A stretch of 64,000 nucleotides of DNA from Streptosporangiaceae bacterium NEAU-GS5 (GCA_017592665.1 JAGFNW010000005.1:247125-311124); one strand, 5' to 3'. Positions 36,404 through 44,572 are shown, counted from the stretch's first letter. Numbers and translations are program-made. The notes: generated from the letters alone by a model not told the origin.

Positions 36404-37639
36404 ATGAAGGCCGACGCCGACGAGACCACTCCAGCCCACCCCACCGACCCCGACGAGACCACTTCAGCCCACCCCGCCGAGCTGAGCACCGTCCGCCTCG
36501 CCCACATCGCCCTCATGCGCATGGCCGAGCCCGGCGACCGGGTCATGGGCCGCCTGATCGCCCGCTACGGCCCGGAGGACGTGGTGACGCAGATCCGCCG
36601 CAGCCATCTGAGCCCGGCATTCGTCGGCGAAGAAAGACCGAGCCCCGAGTGGAAGGGCCGCGACCTGGATCGTCTCGTAGAGGCCTGGAAGCTCCGCTGG
36701 GCCCCTCCCGAGCGCGACTTCGAGACCGGCGTCGCGGACGGCGGCCGACTGATCATCCCCGGCGATCCCGAGTGGCCGACTCAACTCAACGACCTGGGCG
36801 ATCACCGTCCCTACGGAATGTGGCTGCACGGCAGCGCCAACCTCCGGCTCGCCTGCGTCCGTTCCGTCTCAATCGTGGGCTCCCGGGCCGCCAGCCCGTA
36901 CGGGGTGTCGGCCGCATCCGAGTTCGCCGCGCAACTGGGCGACGAGCGGTTCTGCGTCGTCTCAGGCGGTGCGTACGGGATCGACGCGGCAGCGCACAGA
37001 GGCGCGCTCTCCGGCGCCGCCGCAACAGTCGCGGTGCTCGCCTGCGGGATCGACGTCTGCTATCCGACCGCGCACGTCGACCTGTTCCGGGCCGTGCGGA
37101 GCAACGGCCTGGTTATCAGCGAATGCCCACCTGGCGTTCACCCGACCCGGCCACGCTTCCTCGTCAGAAACCGGGTGATCGCCGCCCTCTCCCGGGGCAC
37201 CGTGGTGATCCAGGCCGCTATACGCAGCGGCGCGCTCAGCACGGCCGGCCACGCCTTCGAGCTCAATCGGCACCTCATGGCCCTGCCAGGGCCGATCACC
37301 TCCGACATGTCGGCCGGATGCCACCAGCTCATCCGCCAGCAGAAAGCCGTCTGCGTGACCTCGGTCCGCGACGTCCTCGAGCTGATCGGAGGCCTCGGCG
37401 ATCCGCTCATGCCAGAGCCGCGCGGCCCCGTCCACGCCCGAGATCACCTCAACGACGAGACCCGCCGCGTTCTCGAGGCCGTCCCCGCGAGAGCCGGCCG
37501 TGGCCCGGCGGCCATCGCGATCGGCGCGGGCGTCGACCTCGGCACCGCCCTGTCCTGCCTCGGCAGCCTCGCGCTCGCCGGATTCGTCGAACGAGTCGCC
37601 CAAGGCTGGCGCCTCCGACCATCCGCCCGAGACGAGTAA
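36404..37639 (+). CDS. dprA: DNA-processing protein DprA
   Basis: A 411-residue protein that loads RecA onto incoming single-stranded DNA during transformation and is widely kept in non-competent bacteria. The Rossmann-like domain has SIVGSRAASPYGVSAA, VVSGGAYGIDAAAHRGAL, FLVRNRVIAALSRGTVVIQA and GALSTAGHAFELNR. A C-terminal winged-helix-like segment follows. The start is the ATG 2 bases after the comM frame ends. The first 25 residues are a Thr/Asp/Glu-rich extension with a short repeated DETT-AHP motif. Confidence 0.92.
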   Translation: MKADADETTPAHPTDPDETTSAHPAELSTVRLAHIALMRMAEPGDRVMGRLIARYGPEDVVTQIRRSHLSPAFVGEERPSPEWKGRDLDRLVEAWKLRWAPPERDFETGVADGGRLIIPGDPEWPTQLNDLGDHRPYGMWLHGSANLRLACVRSVSIVGSRAASPYGVSAASEFAAQLGDERFCVVSGGAYGIDAAAHRGALSGAAATVAVLACGIDVCYPTAHVDLFRAVRSNGLVISECPPGVHPTRPRFLVRNRVIAALSRGTVVIQAAIRSGALSTAGHAFELNRHLMALPGPITSDMSAGCHQLIRQQKAVCVTSVRDVLELIGGLGDPLMPEPRGPVHARDHLNDETRRVLEAVPARAGRGPAAIAIGAGVDLGTALSCLGSLALAGFVERVAQGWRLRPSARDE

Positions 37640-37676
37640 TCAATCAACAACCCACAGTAAAGAGGAAGGCGATACC

Positions 37677-38195
37677 ATGACGCTCGTGAGCTCAGTGGTG
37701 ATCAGGACTTCAGACGGCGAAGAGGTGACTCTCGCCACCCGTCAGGACGTTTGGGACGCACAGGCGGCCAACGTCAAACTCATGACCGCAATGCACGAGA
37801 CCATCAAAGAGATCCGCGCCGACGTGACCACCCTGGGCACCACCGTCACCAAGCAAGGCCTCACTCTCGCCAGGCATGGCACCGCCATCACCAACCTGAC
37901 CACCACCGTCGCTGACCTGAGCGCGACCGTCACCAAGCAAGGCACCGCCCTAACCAACCTGACCACCACCGTCACAAACCTGGGCGCCACCGTCACCGAC
38001 TTGGCCGCCAATGTCACCGACCTACGCAGTGAAGTCACCGACCTACGCACCGACGTCTCCGACCTGCGCAGTGAAGTCAGCGACCTACGCACCGACGTCT
38101 CCGACCTACGCACCGACGTCTCCGCCCTGCGCACCGACGTCACTGACCTACGCAACGGCATCGGAGCCATCAAACAGCACCTCGGGATCGAGTGA
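37677..38195 (+). CDS. Heptad-repeat coiled-coil protein
   Basis: A 172-residue protein. After about 45 residues of ordinary sequence (SSVVIRTSDGEEVTLATRQDVWDAQ) it becomes an almost uninterrupted heptad repeat: TNLTTTVTNLGATVTDL-type units, then DLRTDVS/DLRSEVT units, encoded by 21-base tandem repeats. Hydrophobic residues fall regularly at a/d positions, indicating a long parallel coiled coil. There is no signal peptide or membrane segment. A clear AGAGGAAGG precedes the ATG by 7 bases. It lies between dprA and xerC with short spacers, so it is probably co-transcribed. I do not recognise a functional family. Confidence 0.75.
   Translation: MTLVSSVVIRTSDGEEVTLATRQDVWDAQAANVKLMTAMHETIKEIRADVTTLGTTVTKQGLTLARHGTAITNLTTTVADLSATVTKQGTALTNLTTTVTNLGATVTDLAANVTDLRSEVTDLRTDVSDLRSEVSDLRTDVSDLRTDVSALRTDVTDLRNGIGAIKQHLGIE
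38017..38150 (+). repeat. 21-base tandem repeat encoding DLRTDVS heptads
   Basis: Six or more 21-base units (GACCTACGCACCGACGTCTC-like) lie in the 3' third of the coiled-coil gene. The xerC reading frame is also open through this array from an ATG at 38011. Confidence 0.8.
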
Positions 38196-38202
38196 CCCCA
38201 CC

Positions 38203-39216
38203 GTGGCCCCCGACCGGGAAACGTTGATCGCCGAGTTCGAACGGCACCTACGTGCCGAACGGGACATGTCCCAACACACGATCCGTGCCTACCTCGGGGA
38301 CGTCACCGCCCTCCTCTCCCACGGGGAGCAACACCACCAGGATCAGCAGCACGCCACCTCAAGCCCACAGTCCGCCGCCCCCGAGCTGTCTCGCCGTGAC
38401 GCGCCGAGGGCGGCGCCGACTGACGCAGGTGAGCATGTGCCGCCCCCAACGGCGGAACTGATGGCGGGGCTCACCGTGGCCGGCCTGCGCGAATGGCTGG
38501 GCGAGCAGCATCAGGCGGGCCTGTCTCGCGCCACGCTCGCCCGCCGGACCGCGAGCGCGCGCGCCTTTACCGCCTTCTGCCACCGAAAAGGCTGGCTGGC
38601 CGACGATCCCGGCCTCCTCCTGGGCACCGCCAAAGCCGGGCGTTCGCTTCCCACGGTCCTGGATCAGGACCAAGTGCGGACTGTCCTGGAAGCCCCGACC
38701 GCTGCCGGGCCAAAGAATCTCCGTGATCAAGCGATTCTGGAGCTGCTGTACGCCACCGGCATGCGCGTCGGCGAACTCTGCGGCCTTGACGTCGACGACG
38801 TCGACCGCGATCGGAACACCGTGCGGGTCTTCGGCAAGGGGCGCAAGGAACGCGTGATTCCCTTCGGGCTGCCCGCCCTGCGCGCACTCGATGCCTGGTG
38901 CATCCAGGGCCGGCCGCGGTGGATTCGCGACAACACCGGGCCGGCGCTCTTCCTTGGCGCCCGAGGTGGCCGCATCGACCAGGGCACCGTACGACGAGTC
39001 GTCCACAGCCGCCTAAGCGAGATAGAGGGCGCCCCGGACCTCGGCCCCCACGGTCTCCGCCACAGCACCGCGACCCATCTTCTCGAGGGCGGCGCCGACC
39101 TCCGTAGCGTCCAAGAAATCCTCGGCCACGCCTCTCTCGCGACCACCCAGATCTACACCCACGTCTCGATCGAGCGCCTCCACAGCGCCTTCAACCAAGC
39201 ACACCCCCGCGCCTAG
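38203..39216 (+). CDS. xerC: Tyrosine recombinase XerC
   Basis: A 337-residue site-specific recombinase that resolves chromosome dimers at dif. The N-terminal SAM-like core-binding domain (FERHLRAERDMSQHTIRAYLGDVTALL) is split by an extra linker of about 45 residues rich in Gln, His, Pro and Ala. The catalytic domain keeps all active residues: Arg in ATGMRVGELCGL, Lys in GKGRKERVIP, HGLRHSTATHLL, His in LGHASL, and the Tyr nucleophile in IYTHVS. The GTG at 38203, 7 bases after the coiled-coil gene, is the chosen start. The same frame is open back to 38011 across the heptad-repeat DNA. Confidence 0.9.
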   Translation: MAPDRETLIAEFERHLRAERDMSQHTIRAYLGDVTALLSHGEQHHQDQQHATSSPQSAAPELSRRDAPRAAPTDAGEHVPPPTAELMAGLTVAGLREWLGEQHQAGLSRATLARRTASARAFTAFCHRKGWLADDPGLLLGTAKAGRSLPTVLDQDQVRTVLEAPTAAGPKNLRDQAILELLYATGMRVGELCGLDVDDVDRDRNTVRVFGKGRKERVIPFGLPALRALDAWCIQGRPRWIRDNTGPALFLGARGGRIDQGTVRRVVHSRLSEIEGAPDLGPHGLRHSTATHLLEGGADLRSVQEILGHASLATTQIYTHVSIERLHSAFNQAHPRA

Positions 39217-39235
39217 CCTTCGGTGCCCACACCCC

Positions 39236-40231
39236 TTACGGACGAGCCCCCATGCCTGCGCGCACCAATCTGGGCGGTGTGCCCGCGGCTACCCCATCGG
39301 TCCGCAGCCACCCGAAATGCTCCAGCAAGGGCGTAACGGGAGCAAGTGATGGACCTTCCCGCACTGAACCAATGGCCGACGGCGTGCTGAAGCCCACTGG
39401 CCATCGAGCAAAGGGACGGCTGGGCTGCCAACCGGGCGTCCTGGGCCAACCAGGCTGCATCGGCCCGGCGAGCCGGTTAGGCCAAGTCGGAAGGAGCCGG
39501 ACCACGCCGAAGCCGACGAGCAGCAGCGGATTGAGGTAGGTGTCACCTCGGCGTAGCCCCCAGTGAAGGCAACTCGTGGCGCAGTGGCCGGGGCGGTCCT
39601 CGATGACGCCGATTTCCTGGCCCGCTGACACGGCCTCACTGGGTCGGACACTCGCAGTCACCGGAAGATAGGTGGTTCGCAGACCTCCACGATGAGCGAC
39701 CACGACAACGCCACGGCCCGCCAGCTCAGCGGCGAACGCGACCACGCCGTCTCCGGCAGCGACAACACGGTCTCCCGGCTCCGCGGCCAGGTCGACACCA
39801 CGATGACCGGCCAGCCAGGGCTTTGGCGGCGGCGCAAAGCGCCGCAACACTCGCGGACGCCCGGCAAGCGGCCAGCGCCAACCTGACCATGACGCTGGTA
39901 CTGCACGCCTCCCTGGCCTCGAGCCCGCAGCCAGGGAGAAGGTGCGCGAGGCTGGTCCTGCGCCGCCGACTCGCATCGAGTACACGGCTGGCACCGCTAC
40001 CGCGAGTCGCGTCGCCGGCAGGTGTTTGCTCAGGGCTCCTTGGGCGGGAGTGATCGCCAGCGGCGGCGGCGTAGTGGGGAAAGCCGAGGCTGGGGACAAG
40101 GTCAGGGCCACAGCCAGAAGGAGGACCAGGACCCTCTCCAGGCCTGTAGCTGCAGCAGGACAGTAGCTGCGGCGTGGGCGAAGTATGGAGTGGATGTGTC
40201 GGGGCAGGCCGCCGGCAGGGTGAGCGTGCAC
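39236..40231 (-). CDS. M23 (LytM) family peptidase-like exported protein
   Basis: The minus-strand frame contains a hydrophobic export segment (VLVLLLAVALTLSPASA), a variable linker and a LytM domain: HRGVDLAAEPGDRVVAAGDGVVAFA, GLRTTYLPV, then SCLHWGLRRGDTYLNPLLL. The usual HxH zinc motif reads CxH, as I recall for other actinobacterial homologues near rpsB, so activity is uncertain. A C-terminal tail of about 95 residues follows the domain. The start is unclear: a GTG at 40231 is taken; GTG 40282 would lengthen the protein and no good Shine-Dalgarno is visible. It is convergent with xerC (20 bases). Confidence 0.68.
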   Translation of the reverse strand: MHAHPAGGLPRHIHSILRPRRSYCPAAATGLERVLVLLLAVALTLSPASAFPTTPPPLAITPAQGALSKHLPATRLAVAVPAVYSMRVGGAGPASRTFSLAAGSRPGRRAVPASWSGWRWPLAGRPRVLRRFAPPPKPWLAGHRGVDLAAEPGDRVVAAGDGVVAFAAELAGRGVVVVAHRGGLRTTYLPVTASVRPSEAVSAGQEIGVIEDRPGHCATSCLHWGLRRGDTYLNPLLLVGFGVVRLLPTWPNRLAGPMQPGWPRTPGWQPSRPFARWPVGFSTPSAIGSVREGPSLAPVTPLLEHFGWLRTDGVAAGTPPRLVRAGMGARP

Positions 40232-40282
40232 GGCGCCAGGGTGACAGGGCCTGCCCCGGGCAGACGTGCGCTCATGACGCAC

Positions 40283-40291
40283 TGTGGATAA
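40283..40291. promoter_or_regulatory. Reverse-oriented DnaA box upstream of the M23 gene
   Basis: TGTGGATAA within CTGTGGATAAC (40282-40292) is the exact reverse complement of GTTATCCACAG at 34409-34419, the distal end of the yraN-M23 block. Confidence 0.45.
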
Positions 40292-40360
40292 CGCGCAGCC
40301 AGTGGACAGTTGTGGGCCGCCGTCGGCTGGTACCGGCCGACGGCAGGTTGAGGTAAGCGC

Positions 40361-40500
40361 ATTGAACCCGGCGAGCCCCGGCGCGGTCGAACCTGGTGGG
40401 TTGAGCCCAGGCGCGGTTGAACCTGGCGGGTTGAGCCCAGGCGCGGTTGAACCTGGCGAGTTAAGCCCCGGCGCGGTTGAACCTGGCGAGTTAAGCCCCG
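40361..40500. repeat. Four 30-base tandem repeats plus a partial copy
   Basis: Units at 40381-40410, 40411-40440, 40441-40470 and 40471-40500 begin GCGCGGTTGAACCTGG and differ at only a few positions; a 20-base partial unit precedes them (40361-40380). The surrounding stretch 40232-40844 contains no gene I can support. The minus strand is open through the array (PGLNSPGSTA units), but this is repeat-driven. Confidence 0.9.
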
Positions 40501-40563
40501 GCGGGGTAGGCCCGGCGAGGGTGAGGCGAGAACGGCAGGCCCTGCGGGGATGAGACGAGCACC

Positions 40564-40677
40564 GTGACACGAGCACGGGTGAGGTGGGCGCGGTAGGCCC
40601 AGTGGCGGTAAGGCGAGCGGGGGCAAGCCCAGCGAGGGTGAGCCGAGCACGGTGACACGAGCACGGGTGAGGTGGGC
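40564..40677. repeat. 26-base direct repeat pair, 88 bases apart
   Basis: The word beginning GTGACACGAGCACGGG occurs at 40564-40589 and 40652-40677, with degenerate GTGAGGCGAGC-like words between and after, in the gene-free stretch upstream of DUF2469. Confidence 0.8.
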
Positions 40678-40844
40678 TCGATTTGATGCCAACGAAGGAG
40701 AGGCGGGCGCGATTGGACACGCGGAGAAGAGAAGGCGTGGCCCATGGCACCGCTTTGCGTGGAGGGAGGGCGCGGCCGCCCCGGGCAGGGAGTAAGGGGT
40801 GCGAATAGGCACACCCTTGGTGGGGGGAGGGTCGGTGGCGGCGG

Positions 40845-41168
40845 CTAGTTGGAGAAGCCTTCTTTGGGCATTTCTAGGTCGGGCTTGGCCAGTTCTTCGA
40901 CGTTGACGTCCTTGAAGGTGACTACGCGGACGTTCTTGACGAAGCGGGCGGGGCGGTACATGTCCCAGACCCAGGCGTCCTGCATGCGGACGTCGAAGAA
41001 GACGTCGCCATTTTCGGCTGTGCGCACGTCGAGGTCGACGGAATTGGTCAGGTAGAAGCGCCGCTCGGTTTCGACCACGTACGTGAACAGCCCGACGACG
41101 TCGCGGTACTCCCGGTAGAGCTGCAGCTCCATCTCGGTCTCGTACTTTTCGAGATCCTCTGCGCTCAT
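40845..41168 (-). CDS. DUF2469 family protein
   Basis: A 107-residue acidic protein of the DUF2469 family, which is conserved in actinobacteria next to rnhB. Characteristic sequence: SAEDLEKYETEMELQLYREYRDVVGLFTYVVETERRFYL and VRMQDAWVWDMYRPARFVK. No signal or membrane segment. Its function is unknown; it lies 25 bases after rnhB and is likely co-transcribed with it. Confidence 0.9.
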   Translation of the reverse strand: MSAEDLEKYETEMELQLYREYRDVVGLFTYVVETERRFYLTNSVDLDVRTAENGDVFFDVRMQDAWVWDMYRPARFVKNVRVVTFKDVNVEELAKPDLEMPKEGFSN

Positions 41169-41193
41169 CCGATCCTCCCCTTTCGACCCGCTG

Positions 41194-41871
41194 TCAAGCG
41201 GCCCCTACCCCATTCTCCCGCACTCGGGTCGCGCCCGACGACGACACCGTGACGAACGAGAACCGATGATGCGGACATGGGCCGTGCTCGGTGAGCGCCC
41301 GCCGGTGGCCGGGCGTCACATATCCCTTATGGTCGGCGAAGCCGTACTCGGGGTGCGTCTCGTCGAGAGACGTCATCATCCTGTCCCTGGTCACCTTGGC
41401 CATGATCGACGCGGCTGCCATACAGGCTGCCACCTGGTCGCCCTTCCAGACGGCCAGGGAGGGAGCGGGCATGCCAGGCACCGGGAATCCGTCGATCAGC
41501 ACGTAGCCAAGGTCGATGCCGAGGCCGACGACCGCGCGCCGCATCCCGGCCACGTTGCTTTTGTGCAGACCGCGAGCGTCGATCTCTTCAGGTGGGATCA
41601 CGACCACGCTGATCGCGCGGGCGGTGGCGCGGATCTTGTCGTGCAGGAATTCCCGCGTCTCCGGGGTCAGGAGCTTGGAGTCCGCCAGGCCGTCGATCTC
41701 GCGGCCGAGGACGACGGCTGCCACGACGAGAGGGCCGGCGCACGCCCCCCGTCCAGCCTCGTCCACGCCGGCGATCGGCGCGAACCCTCGGCGAGCCAGT
41801 GCTCGCTCATATCCGTAGAGCCCCGAATCCCGCCGTACGACGCTAGGGCGAGGACGAAACGCAACTGTCAT
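41194..41871 (-). CDS. rnhB: Ribonuclease HII
   Basis: A 225-residue enzyme that removes ribonucleotides from DNA-RNA hybrids. The catalytic motif [13 protein letters not shown] is near residue 36, further acidic residues occur in LIDGFP, and KVTRDRMM and [10 protein letters not shown] are family hallmarks. The ATG at 41871 is preferred; an in-frame extension of eight codons upstream is possible. It lies between lepB and DUF2469 as in other actinobacteria. Confidence 0.93.
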   Translation of the reverse strand: MTVAFRPRPSVVRRDSGLYGYERALARRGFAPIAGVDEAGRGACAGPLVVAAVVLGREIDGLADSKLLTPETREFLHDKIRATARAISVVVIPPEEIDARGLHKSNVAGMRRAVVGLGIDLGYVLIDGFPVPGMPAPSLAVWKGDQVAACMAAASIMAKVTRDRMMTSLDETHPEYGFADHKGYVTPGHRRALTEHGPCPHHRFSFVTVSSSGATRVRENGVGAA

Positions 41872-42648
41872 GACATCACGCAGCGTACGCCCCATTGGGT
41901 CTCATCGGTACGGCTTCGCTAGGAGTGGAACGCCCCGAGAGCGGTCGTATGAACACATAGCGGTCCGGCAGCCGCGTATCCGGTAGCCACATAGCGGTCC
42001 GGTAGCCACATCGTGGTCTGGCGATCCGGCGGCCCGGCGGTTGAGCCATCGGGCGGTCCGGCGATGGGGGCGGGGGTGGGCGGCAGGGCGCGGGGGCGGG
42101 TCCGGCGATTGGGCCGTGGATCGTGTGGGGTGGGGCATGCAGACCTGGCACCCGCGGCGCCATGCCCCGGGCGGACCCATGCCCTACGCGAACCCGTCCC
42201 GCGCCGCCCGCCCCTCAAGGGCTGCGGGCATGTGGCGGGCCTGAGTGGGCTCTGGCGCTGGGCAGGGCCCGGCGAAGGTTGGCAATAGGCACGTGAGCCT
42301 CGGCAGGGCCAGGGGCGCGTAACGGGGTCCGCGAGGGCTATTGGGCGGGGAGGCGGCGCGGGCGGGGCGGCAGCCAGGGGCTGGGGGCGGCCGCGGGCAG
42401 CAGCCGGGGCGTGACCTGGCGGCGCAGCGCACAGACGTCGGGTGGGCGCGGGGCTTGGGGGCGGCGCGCCGGGGCGGGGGCGGGGCCTGGACGCCAGCGG
42501 GCGAGGGGGCTGGGGCGGCGGCCGGCGGGCTGGGGGCCGCAAGAGGGTGCGGCGGGCGCGGGGCCTGGAGGCGGCGAAGGGGTGCCGGCGGGGGCGGGGG
42601 CGGCGAGGGGGTGCTGGCCCGGGGGGATGGCGGGGGTGGGCGTAGGGG
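41872..42648. other. Gene-free stretch between lepB and rnhB
   Basis: No gene is supported here. Open frames exist on both strands, but they are Pro/Arg/Gly-rich products of base skew. The part near rnhB contains short direct repeats: CACATAGCGGTCCGG at 41954 and 41988 (34-base period) and CGGTAGCCACAT-type words up to about 42010. The rest becomes progressively G-rich on the plus strand. Confidence 0.6.
42336..42648 (+). repeat. Strongly G-skewed tract with many G-runs
   Basis: About 310 bases consist mostly of GGGG, GGGC and GGCGG runs on the plus strand with very few C-runs, ending at the lepB stop codon. The density of closely spaced G-runs gives high G-quadruplex potential on the template strand of the surrounding minus-strand genes. 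Confidence 0.7.
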
Positions 42649-43242
42649 TTAGGGGCGGACGGGGTCGAAGGTGGAGGGGTGGGAGAGCCAGCCTAGGCGG
42701 GAGAAGGGCCAGTAGCGGACGAAGGCTCGGCCGATGATGTCGTCGACGGCGATGGTGCCTTTGAACTCGTTTTCCATGTAGGAACGGGCGTCGCGGGAGT
42801 TGCTGCGGTTGTCGCCCATGAGCCATACGCGGCCGGCGGGAACCTTGACCGTGAATTTGCTGTCCGACGCGTAAACACCTGGATACAAGTAGGACGTCTC
42901 TTCGATCGGGGTGCCGTTGACCGAGAGACGGTGTTTGCTGTCGCAGCAGGTCACGGTGTCGCCGCCGACGCCGATGACACGCTTGATGGTGTCTTCGCCG
43001 TCCCAGCCCTTGAAGACCACGATGTCGCCGCGCGACACGTCGCCGAACCGGTAGGCCAGTTTGTTGACCAGCACCCGGTCGTTGACCAGCAGTGTGTTCT
43101 CCATCGACTCCGACGGAATATAGAACGACTGCATGACGAACATGTGCACGAGCACGGCCACGAACACTCCGGCCAGCACGAAGATGAGCGTCTCGCGCAT
43201 GCCGGAGCGCTTTTTGGCGGGGGGCTCCGTCTCCTCAACCAT
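42649..43242 (-). CDS. lepB: Signal peptidase I (second copy)
   Basis: A 197-residue type I leader peptidase with one N-terminal membrane helix (TLIFVLAGVFVAVLVHMFVM). The serine motif is FYIPSESMENTLLVNDRVLVNKL, the lysine motif DTIKRVIGVGGDTV, and box E GDNRSNSRDARSY. It removes signal peptides outside the membrane using the Ser-Lys dyad. ATG 43242 is taken; a GTG two codons earlier is possible. It lies 15 bases after the other lepB copy, forming a tandem pair. Confidence 0.92.
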   Translation of the reverse strand: MVEETEPPAKKRSGMRETLIFVLAGVFVAVLVHMFVMQSFYIPSESMENTLLVNDRVLVNKLAYRFGDVSRGDIVVFKGWDGEDTIKRVIGVGGDTVTCCDSKHRLSVNGTPIEETSYLYPGVYASDSKFTVKVPAGRVWLMGDNRSNSRDARSYMENEFKGTIAVDDIIGRAFVRYWPFSRLGWLSHPSTFDPVRP

Positions 43243-43257
43243 GGTCACCGCGGCAGA

Positions 43258-44076
43258 TTACCGCTTGGCGCGTAGGCGGCGTCTAAGGACCAGGCGGCGC
43301 TTGAACAGCAGCAGCGGGAATGCTCCGGCCAGCCCCAGCGCGTACGGCGCGCCCTCGACGCCCAGGGCGAGCGCGGGCTGCGCGAACGTGTCGGGGATGG
43401 GCAGCACTTCGGCCCGGTCGAACGGCCAGACGATGACGAACGCGCGCCCGATGACCTCGTCCATTGGGATGGTCCCGCCGCCCGGGTCGCCCTGGTGGGC
43501 GCGGGAGTCGAGGGAGACGGACCGGTGGTCGCCCATCACCCACAGCCGGCCCGCCGGCACCTTGACCTCGAACGGATTCTGCGACGGCACGTCGCCGGGG
43601 AACAGATAGGAGGTCTCGCTGAGCGCCGTGCCGTTGACCGTGACATGGCCCTTGGCGTCGCAGCATTTGACGGTGTCGCCGGGGACGCCGATGACCCGCT
43701 TGATGTAATCCTTCTCGCCGGGGACCACGCCGAACGCGGTGCCGACCCAGCGGAAGAACGCGGAAATGGGGTTGGACGGCTCCTCGAACTGGACCTCGGG
43801 ATCCCACGACTCGACGCCGGAGAAGACCACGATGTCGCCGCGCTCGATGTCGCGCACGCGATAGACCAGCTTGTTGACCAGGACCCGGTCGTTGACGAGG
43901 AGGGTGTTCTCCATCGACTCGGATGGGATGTAGAAGGCCTGGACGACGAAGGACTTGATCAGCAGGGCCAGCACGAGCGCCACCACGATCAGGACCGGAA
44001 GCTCCCGCCAGAACGAGCCCTTCTTGTCTTTTCCACCCGTGCCCGTTTGCTGGGTGTCTTCCGCGACCACGTCCAC
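43258..44076 (-). CDS. lepB: Signal peptidase I (first copy)
   Basis: A 272-residue leader peptidase. The N-terminal helix is LPVLIVVALVLALLIKSFVVQ, the serine motif FYIPSESMENTLLVNDRVLVNKLVYR, the lysine motif DYIKRVIGVPGDTV and box E GDHRSVSLDSRAH. Unlike its neighbour it has an insertion of about 30 residues between the Ser and Lys boxes and a C-terminal hydrophobic segment with a basic tail (PLLLFKRRLVLRRRLRAKR), suggesting a second membrane anchor. The GTG at 44076 has AGAGGA just upstream; the longer frame runs into the rplS terminator and is rejected. Confidence 0.92.
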   Translation of the reverse strand: MDVVAEDTQQTGTGGKDKKGSFWRELPVLIVVALVLALLIKSFVVQAFYIPSESMENTLLVNDRVLVNKLVYRVRDIERGDIVVFSGVESWDPEVQFEEPSNPISAFFRWVGTAFGVVPGEKDYIKRVIGVPGDTVKCCDAKGHVTVNGTALSETSYLFPGDVPSQNPFEVKVPAGRLWVMGDHRSVSLDSRAHQGDPGGGTIPMDEVIGRAFVIVWPFDRAEVLPIPDTFAQPALALGVEGAPYALGLAGAFPLLLFKRRLVLRRRLRAKR

Positions 44077-44152
44077 CCCGTCCTCTGGTCTTATTCGACG
44101 ATGCGAGCCTAGATGATGCCTCGCACGAAACGCGTCCCGGACTCGGCATCCA

Positions 44153-44196
44153 CGGGAAAAGAAAGCGGCCCGCGCCCGATGATGGGCACGGGCCGC
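44153..44196 (-). terminator. Intrinsic terminator after rplS
   Basis: On the minus strand, GCGGCCCG-t-GCCC, loop ATCATC and GGGC-g-CGGGCCGC form a 12-bp stem with one mismatch, followed directly by TTTCTTTT. It lies 17 bases past the rplS stop and separates it from lepB. Confidence 0.88.
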
Positions 44197-44212
44197 TCTC
44201 TTCGAGATGCCC

Positions 44213-44572
44213 CTACTTGGTGATGGTCTCCCGCTTCTCACGGATGCGGGCCGCCTTGCCACGCAGGTCACGCATGTAGTAGAGCTTGGCCCTGCGGACG
44301 TCGCCGCGGGTCACCACGACGATCTTCTCGATGACCGGGCTGTGCACGGGGAAGGTCCGCTCGACGCCGACGCCGTAGCTGACCTTGCGAACCGTGAACG
44401 TCTCACGGACGCCGCCCCCCTGGCGGCGAAGGACGAAGCCCTTGAACACCTGGATGCGGGACCGGTTGCCTTCGACGACGCGGACGTGCACCTCCAGGGT
44501 GTCACCGGGACGGAAGTTCGGTATGTCGGCGCGCTTGGCGGCCTTCTCGATCTCCTGGATCAGCGTGTGCAT
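44213..44572 (-). CDS. rplS: Ribosomal protein L19
   Basis: A 119-residue large-subunit protein. Conserved segments are [58 protein letters not shown] and [21 protein letters not shown]. It ends the rpsP-rimM-trmD-rplS series and is followed by a strong terminator. The 184-base gap from trmD holds a dyad but no gene. Confidence 0.96.
   Translation of the reverse strand: MHTLIQEIEKAAKRADIPNFRPGDTLEVHVRVVEGNRSRIQVFKGFVLRRQGGGVRETFTVRKVSYGVGVERTFPVHSPVIEKIVVVTRGDVRRAKLYYMRDLRGKAARIREKRETITK

Noticed and set aside
40381..40500. CRISPR-like array
   Set aside because: The 30-base units are directly abutting without spacers and no cas gene is present, so this is a minisatellite.
40232..40750. N-terminal extension of the M23 frame with PGLNSPGSTA repeats
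   Set aside because: Openness is driven by 30-base repeats without stops; the export signal begins much further in and no ribosome-binding site supports an upstream start.
41919..42542. A 207-codon Pro/Arg-rich minus-strand frame between lepB and rnhB
   Set aside because: Product of extreme base skew; several overlapping frames on both strands are equally open and none has a domain.
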